Of a stretch of 64,000 nucleotides of DNA, positions 19,632-32,500 are shown one piece after another. The number at the start of each line of letters is the position of its first letter. Position 1 is the first letter of the stretch. The translations under genes and the position numbers were made by a program. Location: assembly GCF_037176765.1 (NCBI RefSeq), contig NC_090025.1, positions 73,137,545 through 73,201,544 of the forward strand, in the 5' to 3' direction. The notes beneath the pieces were generated by a model that was not told where the DNA came from, searched no databases, and saw only the letters and a list, made by a program, of their open reading frames with translations. The stretch comes from Anolis sagrei (Eukaryota; Chordata; Lepidosauria; Squamata; Anolidae).

Positions 19632-20850
19632 GCTATCACAAGATGGAAATGCTTCGAAGGTACACCAGAACTCAATGGGGAAAAATTCTAAATCGGAAAA
19701 GTGCATATGGCAAGTTCTTGGTGGTATGGGAATACCTTATTATTATTATTATTATTATTATTATAACTTTATTTGTACCCCAATAGCATCTCACGAAGGA
19801 CTCAATGCGGCTTACATAGGCCAAGGCCTCAAACACAATACAACACAACACAAGCAAACCCCTTGTCTCTCTCCTGAAGAATCTGTATAAGGACCAAATA
19901 GCAACAGTCAGAACTGACCATGGAACAACAGACTGGTTCAAGATTGGGAAAGGCTTACAGCAGGGTTGTATACTCTCACCCGACCTATTCAACTTGTATG
20001 CAGAACACATCATGCGATGTGCAGGGCTTGAGGAATGCAAGGCTGGGGTAAAAATTGCTGGAAGAAACATTAAAAACCTTAGATATGCAGATGATACCAC
20101 TTTGATGGCCATAAGCGAGGAGGAGCTGAGGAGTCTTCTAATCAAGGTGAAAGAAGAAAGCGCAAAAGCTGGGTTGCAGCTAAACATTAAAAAAGCCAAG
20201 AATATGGCAACAAGAATGATTGACAACTGGGAAATAGAAGGAGAAAACGTGGAGGCCGTGACAGACTTTGTATTTCTAGGTGCAAAGATTACTGCAGACG
20301 CAGACTTCAGCCAGGAAATCAGGAGACACTTACTTCTTGGGGGGAGAGCAATGACCAATCTTGATAAAATAGTGAAGAGTAGACACATCACACTGGCAAC
20401 AAAGATCCACATAGTAAAAGCAATGGTATTCCCCATAGTCATCTACGGATGTGAGAGCTGGACCACAGGGAAGGAAGATAGATGCTTTTGAACTGTGGTG
20501 CTGGAGGAAAGTTCTGAGAGTGCCTTGGACTGCAAGAAGATCCAACCAGTCCATACTTCAAGAAATAAAGCCCGACTGCTCATTGGAGGGAAGAATAGTA
20601 GAGGCAAAGATGAAGTACTTTGGCCACATCATGAGAAGAAAGGAAAGCTTAGAGAAGACGATGATACTGGGTAAAGTGGAAGGTAAAAGGAAGAGGGACC
20701 GACCAAGGGCAAGATGGATGGATGGTATCCTTGAAGTGACTGGATTGACCTTGAAGGAGCTGGGGGTGATGACGACCGATAGGGAACTCTGGCGTGGGCT
20801 GGTCCATGAGGTTATGAAGAGTCGGAAACGACAACGAGTGAACAACAACA
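19632..20850 (+). mobile_element. BovB (RTE-clade) LINE fragment, copy 2, with nested LINE tail
   Basis: The longest BovB copy: TTDWFKIGKGLQQGCILSPD, MYAEHIMRCAGLEECKAGVK, NLRYADDTTLMA, an uninterrupted 165-codon frame at 19994-20491, then KVLRVPWTARRSNQSILQEI, YFGHIMRRKESLEKTMILGK and a tail GTCGGAAACGACAACGAGTG. It lacks the endonuclease domain. An unrelated LINE tail with (TTA)n is inserted on the opposite strand at 19736-19860. Confidence 0.92.
19736..19860 (-). repeat. L2-like LINE 3' tail with (TAA)n nested in BovB
   Basis: Reverse complement reads GCCTATGTAAGCCGCATTGA GTCC-type tail, then AATAAAG and a TAA microsatellite. It interrupts BovB between the GMGIP and LLRNLY equivalents. 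Confidence 0.75.
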
Positions 20851-21258
20851 TGGTCATGTTCTAGAAGCATTCAGTCCTGACATTTCACCTGCATCTGTGG
20901 CAGGCAATATTCACACCTACCTAAAACAAACAAGAGTTCTTTCTCCCATCCTGGACTTTCCACAGATAGAGAAACCAAATTTTCCTGTTTTCCAAGAGAC
21001 CTCACAACCTCTGAAGATGCCTGCCATAGATCCAGGTGAAACATCTGTTTCACATCAGGAGAGAATGCTTCTAGAACAGGCATCTTCAAACTGCGGACCT
21101 CCAGCTGTTTGGACCTTCAACTCTCAGAATTCCTGACAATTGAACAAGTTCATTAGGGTTTCTGGGAGTTGGAGGCCCAAGCACATGGAGGGCCGCAGTT
21201 TGAGGATGCCTGTTCTAGAACATGGCCATATAGCCCAATAAACCTACAACAACCCTAT
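20848..21258 (+). repeat. Penelope-like 3' fragment split by a hAT MITE
   Basis: CTACCTAAAACAAACAAGAG, GACCTCACAACCTCTGAAGA and GAACATGGCCATATAGCCC are in the usual order. The element is cut at 21076/21213 by a MITE with a perfect target duplication. Confidence 0.75.
21077..21212. mobile_element. hAT MITE with perfect 8-bp TSD
   Basis: CAGGCATCTTCAAACTGCGG and GCAGTTTGAGGATGCCTG are the inverted ends. TTCTAGAA is duplicated exactly at 21069-21076 and 21213-21220. It is inserted in the Penelope-like fragment. Confidence 0.92.
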
Positions 21259-21335
21259 ATATTGGTTCCTACCAAGACAATGGAAAGCCCAAATCAGTGT
21301 GCAAACAGATCATAAGCATATTTACATGATTTATA

Positions 21336-21490
21336 GAATCAGAGAGTTAGAAGAGATCCCAAGGGCCGTCCAGTCCAACCCCTTGCGATGCAGGGACACA
21401 CAAAACACCCCCAACAATTGGCCATCCAGCTTCTGCTTAAAAACCTTCAGAGAAGGAGAGTCCACCACACTCAATGCTCTAGGATTGTGA
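21336..21490 (-). repeat. CR1 LINE 3' end, minus strand
   Basis: TAGAATCAGAGAGTTAGAAG, GTCCAGTCCAACCCCTTGC and GCCATCCAGCTTCTGCTTAA; short, 5'-truncated and diverged. Confidence 0.85.
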
Positions 21491-21577
21491 TGTTGCATCA
21501 CTGAGCATTCATCATTCAGTGGTCAGACCAAATCACTGCAAATACCAGAATGTGTATCATCATCTCTCCACATTGGA

Positions 21578-21828
21578 GCCCCCGGTGGTACAATGGGTTG
21601 TGCCGGCAGGACTGAAGAAAGACCGGTCATAGCTTCAAATCTGGGGAAAAGCATGGATGAGCTCCCTCTATCAGCTCCAGCTTCCCACATGGGGACATGA
21701 GAGAAGCCTCCCACAAAGATGGTAAAACATCAAACAACCAGGCGTCCCCTGGGCAACGTGCTTGTTGACTGCCAATTCTCTCACACTTGCAGTTTCTCAA
21801 GTTGCTCCTGACATGAAAAAAAAAATCC
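21578..21828 (+). repeat. tRNA-derived SINE (poly-A type)
   Basis: GCCCCCGGTGGTACAATGGG, AAATCTGGGGAAAAGCATGG, CCCACATGGGGACATGAGAG and the tail CAAGTTGCTCCTGACATG plus an A-run. Confidence 0.87.
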
Positions 21829-21940
21829 TTCCACATTCACTGGGGTTAGGGACACAAGGTGAAAACCTGCAAATAAAAACAGTGGGGGGTTGTGGTAGGA
21901 GGGGTTTGAGCCCAGATTTCATCAATCGTGAAATCTAAGA

Positions 21941-22086
21941 CCCCTTCTACACTGCCATATAATCCAGATTATCAAAGCAGATAATCCACATTATCTGCTT
22001 TGAAATGGATTATCTGGGTCTACACTGCCATATATTCCAGTTCAAATCAGATAATCTGGGTTTTATATGGCAGTGTAGAAGAGGCC
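21941..22086. repeat. Palindromic MITE (TACACTGCCATAT family)
   Basis: CCCCTTCTACACTGCCATAT at the left and ATATGGCAGTGTAGAAGAGG at the right are inverted; the interior carries further CAGATAATCC/GGATTATCTG inverted pairs. It lies about 150 bases upstream of AASDH exon 2. Confidence 0.8.
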
Positions 22087-22239
22087 TAAGAATTACACAA
22101 ATGCTTCCTCATGGAGGATAGGTGTGTCGCCCTGTTCTTTTAACACTTGCATTTATCTTGTATATAATATGCTTTGCAGGGTTTTTTTTTTTAATAAAAA
22201 AAAGACTAATTTAATTGAATGTCTATTTCTCCTTTTTAG

Positions 22240-22491
22240 GTATGGGGCATAAGTATCAACAATGACTCTTCAGGGGATTTTTCAGGTTGCAGCCCATTTA
22301 TATCCCGAAAGAAGAGCAGTGTGCTTTGATGAATGCAACAGAGAGGCTCCAGTTACCTACACGTACAAGGCAGTTATTACCTTGGCTGGTGAACTAACAA
22401 CTTTCTTGAGGAAACATTGTGAACTTGGTGAATGTTTGGAAATAGGCCTCTACTGCTACCCAGGAATCAATTTGCCATCCTGGATTATAGG
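22240..22491 (+). CDS. AASDH: AASDH exon 2 with start codon
   Basis: Acceptor CTTTTTAG ends at 22239; the first 22 bases are leader and the ATG is at 22262. It encodes [20 protein letters not shown] through LPSWIIG, 76 codons plus two bases; donor GTATTG at 22492. The start matches the conserved MTLQ of vertebrate AASDH. Confidence 0.95.
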
Positions 22492-25400
22492 GTATTGCTA
22501 TGCATTTATTTATCCTTTTATACAGTGGCTGACCTGGATGTATAATATGTTACAATCACCTCATCCATATATTTGTATTATCGCATCCCAGAAAATGTTG
22601 GAATCAATCTAAAATATTTTATGTTTATACATTAGAATTTATGGGCCCTTGGTAGCTGATAGATTAAGCTTTAGGACGTCCTGTGGAAACAAAAATCCAT
22701 GGCTGCTCAAGTCCTGTTATATAAAATTATTTTTGTATTATCTTTCTTAATATTTTCAAGCTGTGATTTCAAAATCCATGGATACAGAGGGCCAACAGTA
22801 AATGGATCTGGTTAATCTGATATGCTGAGAAAAATTTCCATAATGTCAAGATTGTTCTGTTTGGTAGCAGAAGCCACTAGATGGAGTGATGAATAAAGTG
22901 ATAAAAGACCATTGCTCTTTAAAACAAATGCTTGGTCTTTTAAATGAGAAACAACTTGAGGACAAGCAATAGCAACAAACCAGTGTTCATCTGAAAGTGA
23001 TGTTAATTTTAGGAGGAAGTATCCAGGGAGATAGTTTACATGTACCTAAATCTATGCCCTTTAAAGAAATTATTTTGAACAATTAAGTCTTTGTGATGCT
23101 TTTGAAACTTTACTCTTCAGATTCAGAATTGTTTTTTCTGGCGACCATGGTCCCATCTACACTGATTTTTTCTTCTTATAGTGTGTTTCATATTGTTAAA
23201 TCATAGATAAAAGGAACAGAGAAAATGTAACCATGAAACATTCACAAATGAATATATGGTTGTTGTTTTTTTAAAAAAATGAATAGTTCTGCCAGATTTT
23301 TACTAATGAAAAAACATATTCAGGAGAAATCTGTGAGCAGTTTTTGGTTTTTCTACTGTCTCTGATCCAAAACATAACAGTATCTTCATGCAGAGTTTCA
23401 AATATATGTTTTATGGCACAAGAATTTAATGGTATAATGGCAGATGGCATATTTGGAGAAAGGTATTTTTCAGTGGCTATGTTTATCCTTTCTCTACCCC
23501 CGTCTCATCAAAGGGGAGAGTATAATTTTAAATATACTTTATTTACATTGTAGTCTATTTTTATTGTGTAAGAAGTGAATTGAGAATATATTACAAATCA
23601 CTTCTGGTGTGAGAGAATTGGCTGTCTGCAAGGACATTGCCCAGGGGACGCCCAGATGTGTTACTATCCTGTGGGAGGCTTCTCTCATGTCCCCGGATGA
23701 GAAGTTGGATCTAACAGACAGGAGCTCACCCCGTCTTGTTAATCTATTGTGGACTAATATGGAGATTTTCTGCCTTTCAGATCCATCAGAATTAGGAAGT
23801 GATTGAATTACTAAGGGAGATATTGAGTTAGATTGTGTATTCCAGAGTGCCAGTATCATAACATAAAATACTGTAGAGACTCTTTCTGATGCAATTTGTC
23901 AAGATGCCACATTCAGTGTTTGAGTTCAGACAACACTTTGCTAAATAACATTCTTTGTTTTGCTAGAATTCTTCAAGTGCCAGCTGCATATTCTCCTGTT
24001 GATCCAGATGCCATGCCAAGTCTCTCTGCCTGTTTTATGAAAAAGTGTAACTTCCAGTATGTCCTCGTAGAAAAAGACAAAATGGATGTAAGTCAACATT
24101 TTGACAGTTATTTCAACTAGGATATTTCAGATATACTTCATCTCTCATCCATTAATCTTGCATGCATTTTAAGAAATAATCCCAGTTGAAATCAGTGTGA
24201 CATTCTCCCAAATTGGAGAACATAAAAGATGCCATTGTATTTATCCTGAATACTGTCTCACACAGTTCTTAATACTACATGAACAAAGTGTTTTGAGTTT
24301 TAATATTTAGTTCTGGTATTTTGTAATAAAGTGTTTCACATAATTTAGTTGTTGCTGTTAAGTTATTTTTCTAGCTTTGCATTAATTCCAGTTACAAATG
24401 AACAGCTGTTTAAAAGATGGATGTGGCTCTTTAGGATGGGAAAAACTGATAGCATCAAAGATTTCAGCATTAAACTACATTATCTGGAAATAAATCCCAC
24501 TAAACTCAATGGACTGTAACAAATTGTAAGCAGTTCAATAAACGTCATAGAAGGGTATAAAACATGAAACATTATTACTACTTTGTTTACTTCTTTTAGA
24601 ACATTGCTTGGATTGTACCCTTAGGGTTAAATATCTCATTCATTTGCAGTCAGACTTCCTTAAGTGTTCCAGGTCTCTTTATAATTTCAACATATGCTTT
24701 TTATTTTATTTGTTACAAAATTAGAGAGAAAAGGATATACATGTAACTAAGTGGAATTAAAAAAAAACCCTTTTATTGTCTTTTTCAGAAATTCACAGTA
24801 ACGCACGGACACTTGTTTACTCTTTATTCCCTTGAAATGCGCAGTGTCGGCTTAATTCTTTTCCAAAGGAAAAATAGTGATGTAGATGTAAATCTGCCGA
24901 TAGAAAATGCAGAAGACGAACTTGAGAGTCCTGCAGTGACAAACCAGCAGTATGTGCCAAAACCATCCCAGGAGTTGTTGGATGTCAGAGAGAAACACTC
25001 TATAGCATATATTTTGCATACATCTGGAACGACTGGGTTGCCCAAAATTGTCCGAGTGCCTCATAAATGCATAGTACCAAATATTCTTCATCTTCGGTAA
25101 GTGTGTTTTGATACGATCCTTTCATAGAACATTTAAGTAAACATGAATAGTTAGAAGTCAAAGGGTTGAATATAAATAGTGGAAAATACTCAAATTGATT
25201 ATACTATATAACAAAATTTGAAAATTTTCTGTTCCAGATTTGAAAGAGTTGTTTTCTGTTTAATTGTGCAGTGCTTACTTTCAAAGTAGTTGTTATACTC
25301 CAGAAACCTCATTTTTGTGGCTGCCACAAATTATGCTGAATCGATTAACTGGCTGAGATATTCAGTGAAAAATTATAGCAAACAGCAGAATGTTGCACAG

Positions 25401-26335
25401 AAACAAGGTTTTTCCAGTTTAATAAACCTTTTCTATGTTTTTATGGTAGAGCAGTTAGAAAATGACATTTTTAACCCAGGAACAAAAATCGTGTTATATT
25501 TTATCAGAGATAATAACTAAGACCAGGCCCTCCCTTAGGCATGTAGCTAAAATGAAACAGGACCAAAACAGGATTCTGAATAGAGTGGGGTCCTTGGTTT
25601 GCTTCTCATAATAAACTTGCAGAATGCCTAGTGCATGATTGTGTTAAACATGGAGACTATCTGATCTAGGAGCCCATGTAGGGCTCTGTCATGCCCTACA
25701 AGCATCTCCCCATAGACTCTGGCAAAGGAAACATTTTATCTCTAAATGTCAGTAGTGCTGTATGCCTTCAAGTTGCTTTCAACTTATGGTCACCCTATCA
25801 TAGGGTTTTCTAGTCTGAGAGTGTGTGACTTGCCCAGAGTGTTAGGAATTGTGGGAGTTGAAGTCCAAGACACCTGGAGAGTCGAAGTTTGCCCATGCCT
25901 GCTCCAGAGTCATCTGATACTCAAGCCATTCTGACATACTGGTTCTTATGGTATTCCCTTCAAACATTCCCTTTTATCATTCTTTTCACAATATAACTAA
26001 ATTTCACAATAGTGTACCTTCATTCCAATTTTCTATAGAATTTGCTGCCACCACCAATATCTCATATCTCACTAAACCTCTAACATAGCCTATTTGTAAA
26101 AATAAAAACAGTTTTTATTTTAAACTAGTGTATATATCCACCCTCCCCCTCTCCCTTTCTCCTGCTTTCTTTTTGTGTCTGTTTTCTTCCTTCCTTCCTC
26201 CCTTCGCCTCATACCTATGTTGTCTTTCTTTCCCAGTGAAATCAGAGGGCCTAGCTTCACCTAGCAATGGCCTTTGTAATACAAACAGAAAAAATAGACT
26301 TTGAGTTTTAGATAGATAGATAGATAGATAGATAG

Positions 26336-26387
<52 letters not shown>

Positions 26388-26411
26388 GTCATATAACAGA
26401 AGCAAGATAGA

Positions 26412-26455
<44 letters not shown>

Positions 26456-26476
26456 TAGATAGATGTCATATAACAG

Positions 26477-26536
<60 letters not shown>

Positions 26537-29500
26537 TAGATAGATGTCATATAACAGAAGCAAGATAGATAGATGGATGGATGGATGGATGGATGGACGG
26601 ACGGACGGACGGACAGACAGATAGATGTCATATAACAGAAGCAATGCCATTCTGTCTTCAGAAGCTTATGGTTATGGTATAAGTCTGCTGTTCTTTCTTT
26701 TACATCACTTAATCTATTGGTAACCCCAAGCCAGTTAATGATTGAAATCTAACCCATAGAGAACAAATATTCACGATTTAGAAATTCTAAACAAAGATAT
26801 GTATATTGTTTGCGAATAGATGCTGGATCATCTAAAATTGAATTCATATAATAAATTAAAAATCCATATAATAAATAAATAAAGGTTTTTTAATTGATTT
26901 AATGGAGTAGGGAAAGTCAGAGCATGTAAAAGACATTGCATTTTCTATTATGCTAGAATCATAGGTTAGTCTGAGGCAAATGTGCTTCTTTACGACTTAG
27001 TTCCTTCGTTTACTGAAGGAAATACAGAATCTCTTTGAAATAAGGGCAGTTTTTATATTCTGTAATATATGTAACAGATTATATGTATATTTCTTTCTTT
27101 GACAGCGATATTTTTCAGATCACTCTGGATGATATTGTGTTCATGGCCTCTCCCTTAACATTTGATCCCTCTGTGGTTGAGTTGTTCATTGCTCTGTCAA
27201 GTGGGGCTTCCCTGCTTATAGTACCCCACCTAATTAAGATGATGCCACAAAAATTATCCAGAGTGCTCTTTCAACAGCATAGAGTGTCTGTATTACAGGT
27301 AAGATATTCATATTCTGCCTCTGGATCACATAGATATAATTCAGCATTGCAGGAATTTGTCTTCTTGAAATACAATGACTGAAATCATTTCTTGTGTCAT
27401 TAAAAATGGAAGTGCATCATTTTTGAAAACACTAAAGACTCCAAATTGGTTTTCTTGAGTATGGATCTATCTGTACTGGAATCCTTGTGCTGCTGTTTAT
27501 TTTACACATCAAATCTGTTTTCCTGAGTTGCTGTTCTTTATACTCCTTGTGTGAGCAAATAGCTACAGAGGTGTAAACGGGAGATTGTTAAAAACAGTTT
27601 CCATCCAGGTATATAGACAACCTGATGCTCGTGGACATTTTGAGCAACATAGTACTGTGGAGGCACACATTTTTTGAGAAAAATTGTCAAGTGCATCCCT
27701 TTATTTTTCTCTTTGTCTTGCTCTCTTCCCTTCCCCTCTCTACCAAGCAGACTGACAAAGAGAGTAACAGTGAGATAAAGGGATGAAGTTCTGGCTTTAG
27801 TCTCAAAGGAAACAAGACAAGGCAATTAGAGATGTGAAGTGGAAAACAGTTCACACAAAATGTGGGGCTGCCTGTGTGCACAGGCTCACATATATCCTTT
27901 AGTGAAATAAAATTATCAACTAGTTATACTGAATCAGTTTTTTCTTCACTTGAAATGAGAGAGGATGAAGCTGAAGGTACTACAGTTACACCTCAGCAAA
28001 AGGAAGTGAAATTCAGTGTAAGATACAGATATACATACCAATATATAATATATGCCGGATGCCCCTCATCTTTTTGGTATGCATTTAAAAAATAATTAGT
28101 ATTCTTTGAAGTATAGTATTTTTTTTGTTCTTAAAAATAAGAGAAGTGTATACTAGCCTCTACAAAAAGTCCACAAAATAACTTGCCCATAAAGATTTGA
28201 ATATGTGTGATTATAATACTTAAACTTCACATGTTTAATCAGATTACAGTCAGCCTTCCACATTCTTGGCTTTCATTTTTGCCAGTTTGATTATTCACAG
28301 GTTTTATTAATATGTTGCCTAGGAATCTCTATGACCTCCATTTCTGCCATAGATGCAACACTTCTGTGAGCAGTACTTCTGTTATCAATGTTGGGCATAC
28401 ATTGACCATAGAAACATAGAGTTGGAAGAGACCACATGTGTCATTTAGTCCAACTCCCTGCTGTGCAGGAAAAGCACAGTCAACGCACCCCCTGACAAAT
28501 GGCTATTCAGCCTCTGTTTAAAAGCTTCCATGTTCAACTTGTGGTCTACTAAAACCCCAAGATTACAAGTACTCTTTGTCAAGCCAAGTGTCAGGAGCCC
28601 CTGGTGCCGCAGTGGGTTAAACTCTTATGCTGGCAGGACAGCTGACCGACAGGTTGGTGGTTCGAATCTGGGTAGTGGGGTGAGCTCCCGTCTCAGTTCT
28701 AGCATCCCATGTGGGGAATGAGAGAAGCCTCCCACAGGATGGTAAAACATCAAACATCCAGGCATCCCCTGAGCAGATGGCCAATTCTCTCACGCCATAA
28801 GTGACTTGCAATTTCTCAAGTCACTCTTGACCAGAAAAAAAAAAAACAAGTGTTACTCATCCTGTATCTGTGTAACTAAAATAAAGTTGTTTTTTTAATT
28901 CATGGCTTTTCACTTTTGCAGGGGGTCCTGCGACCCTAACCCCAGTGAATTTGGTTGGCTGACTGTACATTATTTAGAGCACTGAGGAAAAGTCAAAAAT
29001 ACAATGGGTCCTTCCATTGGGGTTTAGTTCCAGTGGCGTCATGAAATAGTATCCCTTATATGAATTGGCAAAATCAAAATTTTGGATTTTAAATAAATAA
29101 CTTGAAGCTGATGGTTGACTCAGTGGATGCAGAATCTGAATGTGGAGGGCCAAGTCTGTTCCAGTTTTATTTTTTCTGGAAGACCTATGTTCCTGAAGAG
29201 AGTACTCATCAAAATGGTCACAAGTACCAGGTTGTCAAAGGAAAATCTGTTTTCAGCAGTCACATCTTTTGTGATATAAATGGAGCATTTCTCCAAGCAA
29301 AGAATGTTCACAGAAGGAGAGTTGTGTGTAAACCACAGTGTGATCTTTCCTAACCAACATGTACTCAAAACATATGCTCCTGAATCTGGGTATTGACTGA
29401 AAAGATGGGAATGGAGCTCTTTGCAGCAATTCTGTTCAAAGTTATTTCAAAGAGGTGTAAAAAACAATACCAGCCTATATTTTGAAACTTGGGGTCGGGA

Positions 29501-32500
29501 TATTCGAGACACATGCAGAAGAGATGATAATATTGGCATTTTGGAAATAGGCCAGTGCTATTAGTGACAACTTCTCTTTTAATAGGGGTAAACTACCTCC
29601 AGTATCCCTCTTTCACACCACTCTGTTAAATGCATGGAATGCCCCAATCCCAAACTTGGATATGGATGTTGGTATATTCTTTGGAATTAATTAACTTATT
29701 CAGTTGATCTAGAAATACTAGAAGCTGCTTGTGTGAATATTTGTCTTACCGTAGTTTTCAAATTCAGCTTGGATGAAGTACAGGGAATATTATATTGCTG
29801 TCACTGCTGCCTCTTAAGTTAAAATGTTGGTAGCACTGGGGCTTTGCCTAGAGTCACCCGGTAGCCTGCTTCAAGATGGATACTATCTGAGCCCCTTTAG
29901 TTGTCAGTCCCTGCTGCATGCAATACAGTGACTTGACACAGAAAAAGACTTTTGTGTTTGACAGCTACGCATCTGGAATCTTATTTTCTACAATGTGCAG
30001 GCTACACCAACACTCCTAAGAAGATTTGGAATTCAGTGTATTCAATCAAAGGTGTTATCTGCAGATACCTCCCTGCGCATCTTAGCTCTTGGTGGAGAAG
30101 CATTTCCTGGACTGAATGTGCTGAGAAGCTGGAAGGATAAGGGGAACAAAACACACATCTTTAATATCTATGGTATTACAGAAGTGTCTTGCTGGGCCAC
30201 CTATTACAAGATTCCTGAGGAGGTTTTCAGTTCTCATCAGTAAGAAATGTCATTCTGTGGGGGGTTTTTTTGCCTGCATATGCCCTTTAGAGAAAGAACT
30301 TTATAATTCACACTCTCTATAGCTGTAGCAACCGTAGAGTATTACCATGAGTGCTGGGTGTGAGAAACAAATTCAGATGCAGGTTGTTCGCATTTGCTAT
30401 CAGTGAAACACTCTTGAAAGAGGCAGTTCAGTTTTGAATGGTGTTGTATTCCTTAATCTAAAAATTCATGTGCGGTGAAGGGTATACAAGAGATTTGGCT
30501 TACTGCATGTACTCTAATATAAGCTGAGTTTTTCAGCCTTTTTGGGGGCTGAAAAAGCCTCCCTCGGCTTTTAATGGGGCCAAGTCTGTGGCATCTGTTT
30601 CCAGCCATTGCTTGCAATATATGATATATTTCTCTCTCCTCTTCCCCACCCTTAACAGTGTAATCTTTTTTTCCAAACCTCCCTCACTCCACTTCTCCTC
30701 CCAGACTGGAGTTGCCCATTTTGGAAACTCTTATTTTTTATAAAAAGAGAAAGAGAGAAGAAGAGAATGTTTTGAAAAGGGAAAGGATATATAGGGCTTG
30801 AGAATATTACAGGGGGAAAATCACACACATATATATATAGACATGTCAAGATAGATAACAATATATGTATATACATATAGGGCTTGCAAATATTGCTGGG
30901 GAAATTCACACACACACATAAATAAATAGAGAGAGATGTCTAGATAGATATAAAAATAGATATATAGGGCTTGCAAATATTGCAGATTATTAAACATATA
31001 GAGAGAGAATTAGAAAACACTTCAGGGGGAAATGCATATGTGAAATTAGTATATATAATAGTACTATATATCTATATCTAGCTCTCCATTGTTTATATAG
31101 GCACTGAATGTTTGCCTGTTACTATGTTGGAAGCCGTCCTGAGTCCCCATGGGGAGATAGAGCGGAATACAAATTAAGTTTTTTTAAAACAAATATTATT
31201 ATTATAAAGTTATTGTTGACACCATATTATTTTTGTAGCCCCTACTTTTCGACTTACAGAGCTAGTTTACTGTTTTTCTTTGAAATACGGTAAATATTCA
31301 AAAACATTTAACCTACTGATGCCTCAATTAATGTAATTTTATTGGTATCTATTTTTATTTTGAAATTTACCAGTAGCTGCTGCATTTCCCACCCTAGGCT
31401 TATACTCAAGTCAGTAAGTTCTCTCAGTTTTTTGTGGTAAAATTAAGTGCCTTGGCTTATATGCGGGTCAGCTTATACTCGAGTATATACGGGACTTCTT
31501 TTCCAGATTGTCTGGATCATGGTTTCGGAAAGTGCTTCTGCCTTGCCTTGCCTTATTTTTCTCGTCTTTCTCTCTCCTTGGTTTTAGATGTGATTCCCTC
31601 GTTCCACTGGGAGCTCCCTTATCTGGAACAATAGTAGAAGTCAAAGACACAAATGGTTCTACTGTTCTAGAAGGTGATGGCCAAGTGTTTCTAGGTAATT
31701 TTTGTCTTTAGTGTTAGAAAAGAAGGTGTTAATTAACTGAAGATGTGGTAGTGGGCAATGGATTGCCTGACTTCAAGACAAATTCAAGTGGATAAGTCTA
31801 TCAAATTGCTTACTCATAGCTAAGTGGAAGCTTTAGGTTCAATAGCAGTAGGCCGAAGGAAGGGGAGTGGGAAGGCTGGTATTATTCTCATTTCTTAGAG
31901 GCATTTCAATTGAAAATGTTAGAAATTAGAAGGTTCTTTGTTCTGATTCTACATGGCTTTTCTTACAGGTCATTTATTACTGTTGTGGTTGTTGGGAGCA
32001 TTTATGTGACCAAATTTATTGGAAGCCTCAAGCCTTTAAATCAGTGTTCTTAACCTGTGGGTCACAGACCACTAGTGGGCCATGAGGATGAAAATCTGGC
32101 CTGCAAGCTTCTGTCCTCTTCATTTATTTACTTATAGAATCATAGAATCATAGAATCAAAGAGTTGGAAGAGACCTCATGGGCCATCCAGTCCAACCCCC
32201 TGCCAAGAAGCAGGAATATTGCATTCAAATCACCCCTGACAGATGGCCATCCAGCCTCTGCTTAAAAGCCTCCAAAGAAGGAGCCTCCACCACACTCCGG
32301 GGCAGAGAGTTCAACTGCTGAACGGCTCTCGCAGTCAGGAAGTTCTTCCTCATGTTCAGATGGAATCTCCTCTCTTGTAGTTTGAAGCCATTGTTCCGCG
32401 TCCTAGTCTCCAGGGAAGCAGAAAACAAGCTTGCTCCCTCCTCCCTGTGGCTTCCTCTTACATATTTATACATGGCTATCATATCCCCTCTCAGCCTTCT

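Noticed and set aside
26115-26650. Ser/Ile/Tyr/Leu repetitive frames of 80-129 codons
   Set aside because: Translation of a GATA/GACA microsatellite.
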